From the NCBI GenBank assembly GCA_015056325.1, contig SVGL01000009.1, positions 1 to 64,000 on the forward strand: a DNA stretch of 64,000 nucleotides, given 5' to 3'. The notes below the pieces were generated by a model, which searched no databases, was not told the DNA's origin, and saw only the letters and a list, made by a program, of their open reading frames with translations. The first letter of the stretch is position 1. Each line of letters begins with the position of its first letter. Source of the stretch: Clostridiales bacterium (GTDB lineage Bacteria; Bacillota; Clostridia; Christensenellales; Aristaeellaceae). The position numbers and the translations under genes were made by a program. Of this stretch, positions 33,971 through 41,807 are shown piece by piece.

Positions 33971-35197
33971 ATGCAATACCGCCCCTTTGGCAAGACCGGC
34001 GTGAACATCTCCACCCTGGGCTTTGGCTGCATGCGCCTGCCCGAGATCCAGAAGGAGGACGGCTCCTGGGAGGTTGACCAGGAGAAGACCGACGCGATGC
34101 TCATGCGCGCCTACGAGCTTGGCGTGAACTACTTCGACACCGCGCTGTACTACTGCCACTCCAACTCCGAGATCGCCGTGGGCAAGGCTCTCAAGCCCAT
34201 CCGCGACAAGGTGTACATCTCCACCAAGTGCCCCCTGGAGCTGGTCAAGGAGCCCGGTGACTTCCGCAAGGTGCTGGAAACCAGCCTCAAGAAGCTGGAC
34301 ACCCCCTATGTGGACTTCTACCACTTCTGGGGCATCAACCAGAAGACCTTTGATGAGAAGATCGTCCCCATGAACCTCATCGCTGAGGCGCAGAAGCTCA
34401 AGGAGGAGGGCCTCATCCGCCACATCAGCTTCTCCTTCCATGATTCTCCCGAAGCACTGAAGCACATCATCGATTACGGCTGCATCCAGGGCGAAGCCCA
34501 GGCTGCAGCTACGCACGGCGATTCTGAGGAATCGCTCGCGCTAGTCGGGCAGGTGCCGGACCTCCATGGCGGCGTCGGCCTCGAAAGCGTGCTGCTGCAG
34601 TACAACCTGCTGGACCGCGCCAACGAGGAGATGATCCAGTACGCGGCCCAGAAGGGCCTGGGCGTGGTGGTCATGGGTCCCGTGGGCGGCGGCCGTCTGG
34701 CGGCTCCTACCGAGCTGGCTGCCAAGCTGGGCACCGAGGCCGTCAACACCTACGAGCTGGCGTTCAAGTTCGTGCTGGGCAATCCCGGCGTGTGCTGCGC
34801 GCTCTCCGGCATGCAGACCATCGACATGGTGGAGAAGAACGAGAAGGTTGCCTCCCTGGAGAATCCCATGAGCGAGGAAGAGTGGCGCCGCGTGGGCGAG
34901 AGCCTGGAGAACCTGAAAAAGTTCTCCGAGCTGTACTGCACCGGCTGTGGCTACTGCCAACCCTGCCCCAAGGGCATCAACATCCCCAAGATCTTCCAGG
35001 CCTACACCTACCTGAACGTCTACGGCCTGAAGGATCTGGCCAAGAACACCTGGAACGGCTACCTCAACAACGAGAAGAACCCTGGCGTCAAGCCCGACGC
35101 CTGCGTCAACTGCGGCTACTGCGAGCGCAAGTGCCCCCAGCACCTGAAGGTGCGCGAGCTGCTGAAGAAGGTCGAAGGCGTGCTGAGCAGCCTGTAA
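33971..35197 (+). CDS. Aldo/keto reductase with C-terminal Fe-S domain and an inserted repeat
   Basis: 408 residues. TIM barrel of the AKR family (FGKTGVNISTLGFGCMRLP, catalytic Tyr in YFDTALYYCHSNSE, Lys in VYISTKCPLE), followed by two [4Fe-4S] ferredoxin-type clusters: CTGCGYCQPCPKGI and CVNCGYCERKCPQ. Probably an oxidoreductase linking ferredoxin to a small carbonyl. Residues about 170-199 come from repeat copy R7, which interrupts the strand-loop between DYGC and ESVLLQYNLLDR where relatives are continuous. Frame is kept. AAAAGGAGG before ATG. Confidence 0.88.
   Translation: MQYRPFGKTGVNISTLGFGCMRLPEIQKEDGSWEVDQEKTDAMLMRAYELGVNYFDTALYYCHSNSEIAVGKALKPIRDKVYISTKCPLELVKEPGDFRKVLETSLKKLDTPYVDFYHFWGINQKTFDEKIVPMNLIAEAQKLKEEGLIRHISFSFHDSPEALKHIIDYGCIQGEAQAAATHGDSEESLALVGQVPDLHGGVGLESVLLQYNLLDRANEEMIQYAAQKGLGVVVMGPVGGGRLAAPTELAAKLGTEAVNTYELAFKFVLGNPGVCCALSGMQTIDMVEKNEKVASLENPMSEEEWRRVGESLENLKKFSELYCTGCGYCQPCPKGINIPKIFQAYTYLNVYGLKDLAKNTWNGYLNNEKNPGVKPDACVNCGYCERKCPQHLKVRELLKKVEGVLSSL
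34479..34565 (-). repeat. Triple-hairpin dispersed element, copy R7, inside a coding region
   Basis: In-frame copy in the aldo/keto reductase gene, the only one in antisense orientation to its transcript. Stems GGGC/GCCC, GATTC/GAATC (a third version of the central stem), and GTC-GGC/GCC-GAC with one mismatch. CGCGCTAGTCGGGC and GACCTCC match other copies. Confidence 0.8.
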
Positions 35198-35207
35198 GGA
35201 GTATTGT

Positions 35208-35630
35208 ATGGACTACCGCCGCTTTGGCAAGACCATCGTGATGCGCATTGACCGGGGCGAGGAGATCCTCACCCAGATGAAGGCCATGGCCATCAGGGAA
35301 GACATCAAGCTGGCCAGCGTCCGGGCCCTGGGCGCGGTGGATGACTTCACCGTGGGCGTGTTCAAGCCCGCGGAGAAGAAGTACTACGCCAACCGCTTCA
35401 CCGGCGATTTTGAGATCGTGTCCCTCACCGGCACCATCAACACCATGGACGGCGAATACTACGCTCATTTGCATATGAGCGCGGGCGACGAGCAGGGCCG
35501 CGTCTTCGGCGGACACCTGAACCAGGCCATCGTCAGCGCCACCTGCGAGATGGTGGTCGAGGTGATCGACGGCCAGGTGGAGCGCGTCCGGGATGAAGAG
35601 CTGGGCCTGAACCTGTTCAGATTCCTATAA
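35208..35630 (+). CDS. PPC-domain (DUF296) protein
   Basis: 140 residues covering one PPC/DUF296 domain: IREDIKLASVRALGAVDDFTVG and the HLHMSAGDEQGRVFGGHL stretch whose histidines may bind metal. Found as DNA-binding or metal-binding trimers; function unknown. Ten bases after the aldo/keto reductase, AAGGAG site, so same operon. Confidence 0.85.
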   Translation: MDYRRFGKTIVMRIDRGEEILTQMKAMAIREDIKLASVRALGAVDDFTVGVFKPAEKKYYANRFTGDFEIVSLTGTINTMDGEYYAHLHMSAGDEQGRVFGGHLNQAIVSATCEMVVEVIDGQVERVRDEELGLNLFRFL

Positions 35631-35637
35631 AACCATG

Positions 35638-35674
35638 CGGCTGGCGTATCCTGCGGGATCCACCAGCCGTTTTG
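35638..35674 (+). terminator. Terminator after the PPC-domain gene
   Basis: CGGCTGG (35638-35644) pairs with CCAGCCG (35663-35669), then TTTT. Confidence 0.75.
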
Positions 35675-35681
35675 CTATTTA

Positions 35682-35700
35682 TTTCACAGTAATTGTGAAA
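35682..35700. promoter_or_regulatory. Palindromic operator candidate of the NAD salvage operon
   Basis: TTTCACA-GTAAT-TGTGAAA, a 19-bp palindrome with perfect 7-bp arms, 25 bp upstream of the -35 box. Candidate binding site for a regulator of NAD metabolism; regulator unknown. Confidence 0.5.
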
Positions 35701-35725
35701 CAATTAGCAATTCATCCCCTTTCCC

Positions 35726-35754
35726 TTGACATCAGCGGCCTTTCAGGGTATGCT
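35726..35754 (+). promoter_or_regulatory. Sigma-A-type promoter of pncA-nadE-pncB
   Basis: -35 TTGACA (35726-35731), -10 TATGCT (35749-35754), spacer 17 bp. The predicted transcript starts at or next to a GGGGGAT-GG-ATCCCCC hairpin (35761-35776), which would cap the 5' end. Confidence 0.75.
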
Positions 35755-35793
35755 CTCATTGGGGGATGGATCCCCCGAAAAGGAGGAATCGCC

Positions 35794-36324
35794 ATGAAGA
35801 AGCTGCTCATCGTTGTGGACATGCAGAACGATTTCATCACCGGCGCGCTGGGTTCTGCCGAGGCACAGGCCATCGTGGACGCCACCACAGCCCACATCCG
35901 CGCCCGCAAAGCGGAGGGATACACCCTGATCGCCACCCTGGACACCCACGGCGAGGACTACATGGCCACCCCCGAAGGCGCGAAGCTCCCCGTGCCCCAC
36001 TGCATCAAGGGCACCGAAGGCTGGCATATTAACCCTGACGTAGCCGCTGCCCTGGGCGACTGCCTGCTGGTGGAAAAGCCCACCTTCGGCAGCATTGACC
36101 TGCCCGGCATCGTGGCGGACATCGTCGCTGACGACCCTGACGTGACCATCGAGCTGCTGGGCGTGTGCACCGACATCTGCGTGGTGTCCAATGCGCTGTT
36201 GCTCAAGGCGAATTTCCCCGGCGCAGCCATGCAGGTCAAGGCGGACTGCTGCGCCGGCGTCACCCCAGAAAAGCACCTGGCCGCCCTTAGCGTGATGGCC
36301 AGCTGCCAGATCGACATCATCTGA
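35794..36324 (+). CDS. pncA: Nicotinamidase / isochorismatase-family cysteine hydrolase
   Basis: 176 residues. Catalytic triad Asp in IVVDMQNDF, Lys in LLVEKPTFGS and Cys in LLGVCTDICV. Context with nadE and pncB makes nicotinamidase (nicotinamide to nicotinate) the best call. ATG at 35794 after AAAAGGAGG. Confidence 0.88.
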   Translation: MKKLLIVVDMQNDFITGALGSAEAQAIVDATTAHIRARKAEGYTLIATLDTHGEDYMATPEGAKLPVPHCIKGTEGWHINPDVAAALGDCLLVEKPTFGSIDLPGIVADIVADDPDVTIELLGVCTDICVVSNALLLKANFPGAAMQVKADCCAGVTPEKHLAALSVMASCQIDII

Positions 36325-36342
36325 CCTCACAGGAGGATTATC

Positions 36343-37119
36343 ATGAGCGCTTACACTTTCAACGCGGAATCCGCCCGCGACGGCCTGGTGGCCGCCATCC
36401 GGGAGATCGCGGACAGGCAGGGCTTCACCAAGGTCATCCTGGGCATCTCCGGCGGCAAGGATTCCACCATTGCAGCAGCCCTTTGCGTCCGCGCCCTGGG
36501 CAAGGAAAATGTCTACGGCGTGATGCTGCCCGACGGCGTACAGAAGGACATCTCCGACAGCCAGCGGGTATGCGAGGTGCTGGGCATCAACCAGCGCACG
36601 GTGAATATCGGCCCGATGCACGAGGCCCTGCGCGCCGTGACCGACCAGGTTGAATGCACCGCCCAGGAGGGCGAATTTGCCGTCGCCTACCACCGCGAGA
36701 GCGACCTGAACGTCGGTCCCCGCCTGCGCATGACCACCCTGCGCTACATGGCTCAGGCGCTGAACGCCCGCTTGGTTGGCACCGGCAATTTGTCGGAGAT
36801 CACCGTGGGCTACTGCACCAAGGATGGCGACACCTCCAGCGACTTTGCGCTGCTGGCTTCCCTGACGAGCCTGGAGGTCGTGCAGGTGGGCCTGACCATG
36901 GCTGAGCTTCCCCGCGACCTGGTTGTGAAGACGCCCTCCGACGGCCTCTCCGGCAAGAGCGACGAGGAGCGCCTGGGCGTCACCTACCAGCAGATCCATG
37001 ACTACATCCGCCACGGCAGCAGCGGTAATAGCGAGGCCGACGAGCGCATCGCCCGCCTGGAGCGCGCCGGCATGCACAAGCGCTCCCGCCCGCCGGTGCT
37101 GGACCCCTTCAAGGCCTGA
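36343..37119 (+). CDS. nadE: NH3-dependent NAD+ synthetase
   Basis: 258 residues. PP-loop ISGGKDST near residue 32, then RMTTLRYMAQALN and GTGNLSEITVGYCTKDGD, the conserved NadE sites for nicotinate adenine dinucleotide and ATP. Lacks a glutaminase domain, so it uses ammonia. 18 bp behind pncA. Confidence 0.92.
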   Translation: MSAYTFNAESARDGLVAAIREIADRQGFTKVILGISGGKDSTIAAALCVRALGKENVYGVMLPDGVQKDISDSQRVCEVLGINQRTVNIGPMHEALRAVTDQVECTAQEGEFAVAYHRESDLNVGPRLRMTTLRYMAQALNARLVGTGNLSEITVGYCTKDGDTSSDFALLASLTSLEVVQVGLTMAELPRDLVVKTPSDGLSGKSDEERLGVTYQQIHDYIRHGSSGNSEADERIARLERAGMHKRSRPPVLDPFKA

Positions 37120-37141
37120 TAACACAAGAGGAGGAGCATTT

Positions 37142-38335
37142 ATGAAGCTCGAGCCCATCGTCCTGTCCCTGCTGGACACGGATCTGTACAAGTTCAACAT
37201 GGATCAGGTGATCTTCCACAAGCACACCGACCTGAGCGGCGAGTACTATTTCCGCTGCCGCAACGAGGGCATCAGGTTCACCCGGGAGATGTTCGAGGAG
37301 ATCAACGCCCAGATCGACCACCTGTGCACCCTCGTCTTCACCAAGGAGGAGCTGGATTACCTGCGCTCCATCCGCTTCATCAAGGGGGACTATGTGGAGT
37401 TCCTGCGGCTGTGGCGGCCCATCCGCGATTATGTGGAGACCGCGCTGCATGAAGACGGCACCATGGATATCATCGTCCGCGGCCCGCTGTTCTCCGCGAT
37501 GCAGTTTGAGATCTACCTGCTGGAGATCGTCAATGAGGTCTACTTCCGCATGCAGTATGACTACGCCGCCCTCCGCGCCTCCGCCGAAGAGAAGCTGAAC
37601 CAGAAGATCGCCGACTTTCAGGCGGGCAAGTACACCTTCCAGTTTGCGGAGTTCGGCAGCCGCCGCCGTCTCTCCCGGGAGTGGGAGGACGTTGTCATCC
37701 GCCGCCTCACCACGGAAACCAAGAACTGCGTGGGCACCTCCAACGTGTACTTCGCCATGAAGTACAACCTGACCCCCATCGGCACCTACGCCCACGAGTT
37801 CGTGCAGATGTACCAGGGCATCGACTCCATCCCCCTGGCCTTCACCAACCACTACGCCATGGAAGACTGGTACGACGAGTACCGCGGCGACAACGGCACC
37901 GCCCTGACCGACACCATCACCACCGATCTGTTCCTCCTGGACTTCAACCGGGCGATGGTCAACAACTTCACCGGCGTGCGCCACGACAGCGGCGACCCCT
38001 TCGCCTGGGGCGACAAGCTGATCGCCCATTACGAAAAGTACGGCGCCGATCCCAAACAGAAGCTCCTGCTCTTCTCCGACAGCCTTGACTTCGACAAGGC
38101 CCAGGCCCTGTACGAATACTTCAAGGATCGCGCCAAGGTCTCCTTCGGCATCGGCACCTTCTGCTCCAACGACACCTGCGAAAAGCCGCTGAACATCGTC
38201 ATCAAGCTGCAGTACGTCAACGGCCGCGCTGTCGCCAAGCTCTCCGACACCCCCGGCAAGGCCATGTGCCGTGACCCCCACTACCTGGATTATCTCAAGC
38301 GCTCCGTGGAGTTCCGCCTCCAGCGCGGCTGCTGA
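37142..38335 (+). CDS. pncB: Nicotinate phosphoribosyltransferase
   Basis: 397 residues. N-terminal DTDLYKFNMDQVIF, EFGSRRRLSREWEDVVIRRL, the catalytic-site NNFTGVRHDSGDPFAWGDK and SFGIGTF are typical of PncB. Converts nicotinate to nicotinate mononucleotide. Last gene of the salvage operon; missing only NadD, which is not in the window. Confidence 0.93.
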   Translation: MKLEPIVLSLLDTDLYKFNMDQVIFHKHTDLSGEYYFRCRNEGIRFTREMFEEINAQIDHLCTLVFTKEELDYLRSIRFIKGDYVEFLRLWRPIRDYVETALHEDGTMDIIVRGPLFSAMQFEIYLLEIVNEVYFRMQYDYAALRASAEEKLNQKIADFQAGKYTFQFAEFGSRRRLSREWEDVVIRRLTTETKNCVGTSNVYFAMKYNLTPIGTYAHEFVQMYQGIDSIPLAFTNHYAMEDWYDEYRGDNGTALTDTITTDLFLLDFNRAMVNNFTGVRHDSGDPFAWGDKLIAHYEKYGADPKQKLLLFSDSLDFDKAQALYEYFKDRAKVSFGIGTFCSNDTCEKPLNIVIKLQYVNGRAVAKLSDTPGKAMCRDPHYLDYLKRSVEFRLQRGC

Positions 38336-38343
38336 CCCCCACA

Positions 38344-38372
38344 AAAAGGCCCCTCCACTGGAGGGACCTTTT
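38344..38372. terminator. Terminator between pncB and the DUF4129 gene
   Basis: AAAGGCCCCTCC pairs with GGAGGGACCTTT with one mismatch, then TTT on the plus strand; convergent genes end on both sides. Confidence 0.75.
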
Positions 38373-38379
38373 CGTTGCA

Positions 38380-39621
38380 TTACACCTTCTTTGTGGCCTC
38401 GCGGAAGCGCTCGGCTTCCTCATCCGTGAGGGCTTCGCCGCTGTAACGGGCCCGCTCGTAGAGGCGGGCTGCCTCCTCGGGCAGGGTCTCGCGAGCGGTG
38501 GAAGCCGTCGTCCACCGGCGGCGGCGCTTGAGGCTGCGATATCGTACGCGCACCCGCTGGGAAGCGTCCAGACCACGCTCATCCTCCGGGGCAAAGCGGC
38601 GCAGACGCCCCAACAGGCTCTCGCGCTCGGCGTCATCCTCACGGGTGGAGGTCACCTCGTCCTCATAGTCTTCGCCCACCGCGGCGCTGTACCTGCCCAG
38701 CTTCGCCCACAGGTAGAGCAGCAGCTTCTTCAGGCGTTTGAGCAGCATTTTCAGGATGAAGAAGGCGCCGACAATGATGATGACCACCGCCAGCACGGTC
38801 ATCACCTTTTCCATGATGAGGGCCAGCTGGCTGGGTTCTGCGGCGGCACCCGGAACCAGAGGATCGTTGTCGCCCCCGCCTGCGCCACCGCCGCCGGACT
38901 TCTGCTGCGGCATAATGGAGGCGAGAAATGCGCCAATCAACAGCATCAGCTGCATCAGCTTGTCCCACATAAAGGCAAGCGCCTGGCCGATGGCGGGGAT
39001 CATGGAGATCAGCACGCCGATCACCAGCACGGCCATGACCAGCACCAGGTTCTGCCGGCGCATCAGGAGGGGGATGTTCTGCCTCGACTGGGAGGCGGTG
39101 TTCAGGCTCATCCGGTTCATCGCCAGCACCACCAGCACCGCCAGCGCCAGGAAGCTGACCACCAGCACGCCCTCGCAGGCGTCGAAGGCCGTGTTGCCCA
39201 GCTTTTGCGCACCGTTGATCAGCAGCTGCACCAGCACATGGGTGCACATGCCGATCACAGGCCACTCCAGGCCCACCTCGCGTCCACGTTCCCAGCGGCC
39301 CATGGGCAGGGTGATCAGCATCAGCACGTCGTAGACGATGACCGGCACGATCAGCACCGGATGCGCCGCGATGGGCCAGGCAGCGGCAGTCACCGCGATC
39401 ATCGCAGCAATACTCACCAGGCCACCCGGCAGCCGGAGCTTGCCCGGCAGCAGCAAGCAAACCCAGGCCAGAAGCACATAGGCAGCCGGCAGCACCCACA
39501 TCAGGCCAGTAGCCTCGGGGGCGTTCTGCGCCATCAGAAAGAGCACCAGCGGGAAGCACGCCAGCGCCAGCACCAGGGGATGCTGCATTTTCCTGCGGAA
39601 ATCATTTGTGTTCAGCTTCAT
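38380..39621 (-). CDS. Membrane protein with C-terminal DUF4129-like domain
   Basis: 413 residues. About seven hydrophobic helices in the first 250 residues, a Gly-rich linker (QQKSGGGGAGGG), one more helix (about 275-300), and a basic cytosolic tail ending in RARYSGEALTDEEAERFREA, which matches the short DUF4129 motif. In most MoxR-DUF58 operons this region is fused to a transglutaminase (TgpA) domain; none is visible here. Start overlaps the DUF58 stop (ATGA). Confidence 0.7.
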   Translation of the reverse strand: MKLNTNDFRRKMQHPLVLALACFPLVLFLMAQNAPEATGLMWVLPAAYVLLAWVCLLLPGKLRLPGGLVSIAAMIAVTAAAWPIAAHPVLIVPVIVYDVLMLITLPMGRWERGREVGLEWPVIGMCTHVLVQLLINGAQKLGNTAFDACEGVLVVSFLALAVLVVLAMNRMSLNTASQSRQNIPLLMRRQNLVLVMAVLVIGVLISMIPAIGQALAFMWDKLMQLMLLIGAFLASIMPQQKSGGGGAGGGDNDPLVPGAAAEPSQLALIMEKVMTVLAVVIIIVGAFFILKMLLKRLKKLLLYLWAKLGRYSAAVGEDYEDEVTSTREDDAERESLLGRLRRFAPEDERGLDASQRVRVRYRSLKRRRRWTTASTARETLPEEAARLYERARYSGEALTDEEAERFREATKKV

Positions 39622-40736
39622 GCCGCACCCTCCTTTCCGGCGGGAGCGGAGGGCTCCAGAATATGCAATGTGACCTGGTTGCCCTGGCGGCGCAGTTTTT
39701 CGATGCCCTCCTGCACGCTGGGGGAATCATAGCAGGACAGCACCAGCACGTCCATATCGGTGACGTCCGTCAGCGTATCCAGGAAGAGGGGGAAAGCCAG
39801 CGTGCGCCGCACCGTCAGACGGGCGAAGGCCGTCAGCAGCTCCTCCTCGCGGGCGGGGCCGCCGTCGGGCATCAGGATGACCGACTCGTTCTCCTCGCCG
39901 AAGGGCATGTTGGCCGCAAAGCCCGCGGCCAGGCCGCCCCGCAGCGCACGGATGCACATCGTTGCCGCCACGGAGATGCCGTGCTCAATCTCGCCCTCTT
40001 CGTATTCCATCAGGTGGTCGCCCCACTGAGCGTCCTTGCGCTGCACATTGAGGATGACCATCAGCTTCATCCGGGCGGTGTGGTCAAAGACGCGCACCTG
40101 GGCCGTGCCCATGCGGACGGTGGCGGGCCAGTGGATATCCCTGACCGGGTCGCCGGGGACATAGTCGCGGATGCCCCGCACCAGGAAGGGATCCGTCAGC
40201 AGCGGGCGCTTCGACAGCGCCTCGCCCAGCAGCAGCGAAAGGGGCTGGGGCAGCTCCTTCTCATCCAGCAGGCGGGGGAAGACCATCACCGGCACGTGCA
40301 TCTGCTGCTCGCGGGTGGCCTCGAAAAAGCCCAGCAGGTCGCCCACGGACAATGACGCATTGCCCAGGTCGTATTCGCCCCGGTGGAGGAACTTCACCCG
40401 GTGGCGGCGCCTGATCTGCTGATAGGGCATGAGGGTGAACAGGCTGCAGTAGTACCGGGAGCCGGACACACGGAGATTATCCTGATCTGCCTGGGTGGCC
40501 TTCGTCCGGCCCAACTGCAAATGGGGGGAAATATGGCTCTCCACCCGCAGCCAGGGCACGATCATCGGGCGGTCATTGCGGACGATCTCAATCATCTCGC
40601 CCTCCTCGCCCTCAAACACTGCCACACGGGAAAAAGCGCGGCTGCATTGCAAACCGCGCAAACCGAACTTCACCAGCAGCCAGCCCAGCAGGCAGTACAC
40701 GCTCACCAGGGCGACCAGCAGCACCAGCACGCTCAT
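39618..40736 (-). CDS. DUF58 (von Willebrand-like) domain protein
   Basis: 372 residues: one N-terminal membrane helix, a beta-rich region, then DUF58 with RGIRDYVPGDPVRDIHWPATVRMG-type signature (core RDYVPGDPVRDIHW). Acts with MoxR ATPases in assembling or activating complexes at the membrane. Overlaps both neighbours by 4 bases. Confidence 0.87.
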   Translation of the reverse strand: MSVLVLLVALVSVYCLLGWLLVKFGLRGLQCSRAFSRVAVFEGEEGEMIEIVRNDRPMIVPWLRVESHISPHLQLGRTKATQADQDNLRVSGSRYYCSLFTLMPYQQIRRRHRVKFLHRGEYDLGNASLSVGDLLGFFEATREQQMHVPVMVFPRLLDEKELPQPLSLLLGEALSKRPLLTDPFLVRGIRDYVPGDPVRDIHWPATVRMGTAQVRVFDHTARMKLMVILNVQRKDAQWGDHLMEYEEGEIEHGISVAATMCIRALRGGLAAGFAANMPFGEENESVILMPDGGPAREEELLTAFARLTVRRTLAFPLFLDTLTDVTDMDVLVLSCYDSPSVQEGIEKLRRQGNQVTLHILEPSAPAGKEGAA

Positions 40737-41680
40737 TTAAGAACCTCGGTGGGAGCTTCCACCTTGCCCAGCAATTCCCGGACGAAATGCTCGGGATTGG
40801 TCTGATAATTGACACCGCGAAGGACGATGCGGTGGGCCAGCACCGGCACCGCCAGGGCCTTGACGTCATCGGGGATGACATAGTCCCGGCCGTGGATGGC
40901 TGCGTACACCTGACAGGCGCGCATCAGCGCCAGCAGCGCGCGGGGAGACGGACCCAGACGGACCTTGTCCGCGTCGCGGGCGGCCTCCACCAGGGCGGCC
41001 ATGTACTTCATTACGTCCACATCCACACGGACGGCGCGGCAGTCCTCCGCCGCCTGAACGACGTCCTCCGCCGTGGCAACGGGCGCCAGCTCCTGCAGGG
41101 GCTGGGCGGCGATAAAGCGCTGCATCAGGGCGACGGCCTCCTCCCCCTTCGGATAGCCCAGGGACAGCCGCATCAGGAAGCGGTCCAGCTGGGCCTCGGG
41201 CAGGGGGAAGGTGCCCTGGGTCTCGATGGGATTCTGGGTGGCGATGACCACAAAGGGCTTGTCCAGCGCGTAGGTCACGCCGCCCTCGGTGATCTGCTTT
41301 TCCTCCATGCACTCCAGGAGAGCCGACTGGGTGCGGGGCGTGGCGCGGTTGATCTCGTCCGCCAGGAGGATGTTGGTGAACGCCGGGCCCTTCACGAAGG
41401 AGAAGCTGCCCTCATGCTGGTTGTACACCCGCATGCCGGTAACGTCCGCCGGCAGCAGGTCAGGGGTGAACTGCACGCGGGCGAAGGCACACTGCAGGCT
41501 CTTCGCCAGAGCCTTGGCCAGGGTGGTTTTGCCGGTACCGGGCACATCCTCCAGCAGCACATGACCAGAGGACAGCATCGCGGTGAGCACCAGGTCAATC
41601 TCCTGCTCCTTGCCGATGATCACCTTGGATACATTTTCCTTCAGCGCCTTGGCCAGCGCTGCAACATGCTGTACAGACAT
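40733..41680 (-). CDS. MoxR-family AAA ATPase
   Basis: 315 residues. Walker A LLEDVPGTGKTTLAKAL, Walker B ILLADEINRA, sensor 1 VIATQNPIETQGTFPLPEAQLDRF region. Chaperone-like partner of the DUF58 and DUF4129 proteins. First gene of the operon; ribosome site (AAAGG) is weak and rather far from the ATG. Confidence 0.9.
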   Translation of the reverse strand: MSVQHVAALAKALKENVSKVIIGKEQEIDLVLTAMLSSGHVLLEDVPGTGKTTLAKALAKSLQCAFARVQFTPDLLPADVTGMRVYNQHEGSFSFVKGPAFTNILLADEINRATPRTQSALLECMEEKQITEGGVTYALDKPFVVIATQNPIETQGTFPLPEAQLDRFLMRLSLGYPKGEEAVALMQRFIAAQPLQELAPVATAEDVVQAAEDCRAVRVDVDVMKYMAALVEAARDADKVRLGPSPRALLALMRACQVYAAIHGRDYVIPDDVKALAVPVLAHRIVLRGVNYQTNPEHFVRELLGKVEAPTEVLK

Positions 41681-41720
41681 CTATTTCACGACCTTTTTCT
41701 ATTGGATGCAAGTTTTCTCT

Positions 41721-41749
41721 ACAATACCACATCGCGGGAGAAAATACAA
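41721..41749 (-). promoter_or_regulatory. Sigma-A-type promoter of the MoxR operon
   Basis: Minus strand -35 TTGTAT (41744-41749), -10 TATTGT (41721-41726), spacer 17 bp. Confidence 0.6.
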
Positions 41750-41768
41750 GTATTTCCGTAATGCAAAA

Positions 41769-41790
41769 GCCCCCTGCAGCTGCAGAGGGC
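41769..41790 (-). terminator. Terminator after the oxidoreductase gene
   Basis: GCCCCCTGCA pairs with TGCAGAGGGC; on the minus strand TTTTGC follows. Confidence 0.7.
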
Positions 41791-41807
41791 GATTGTTTAT
41801 GACGTTA

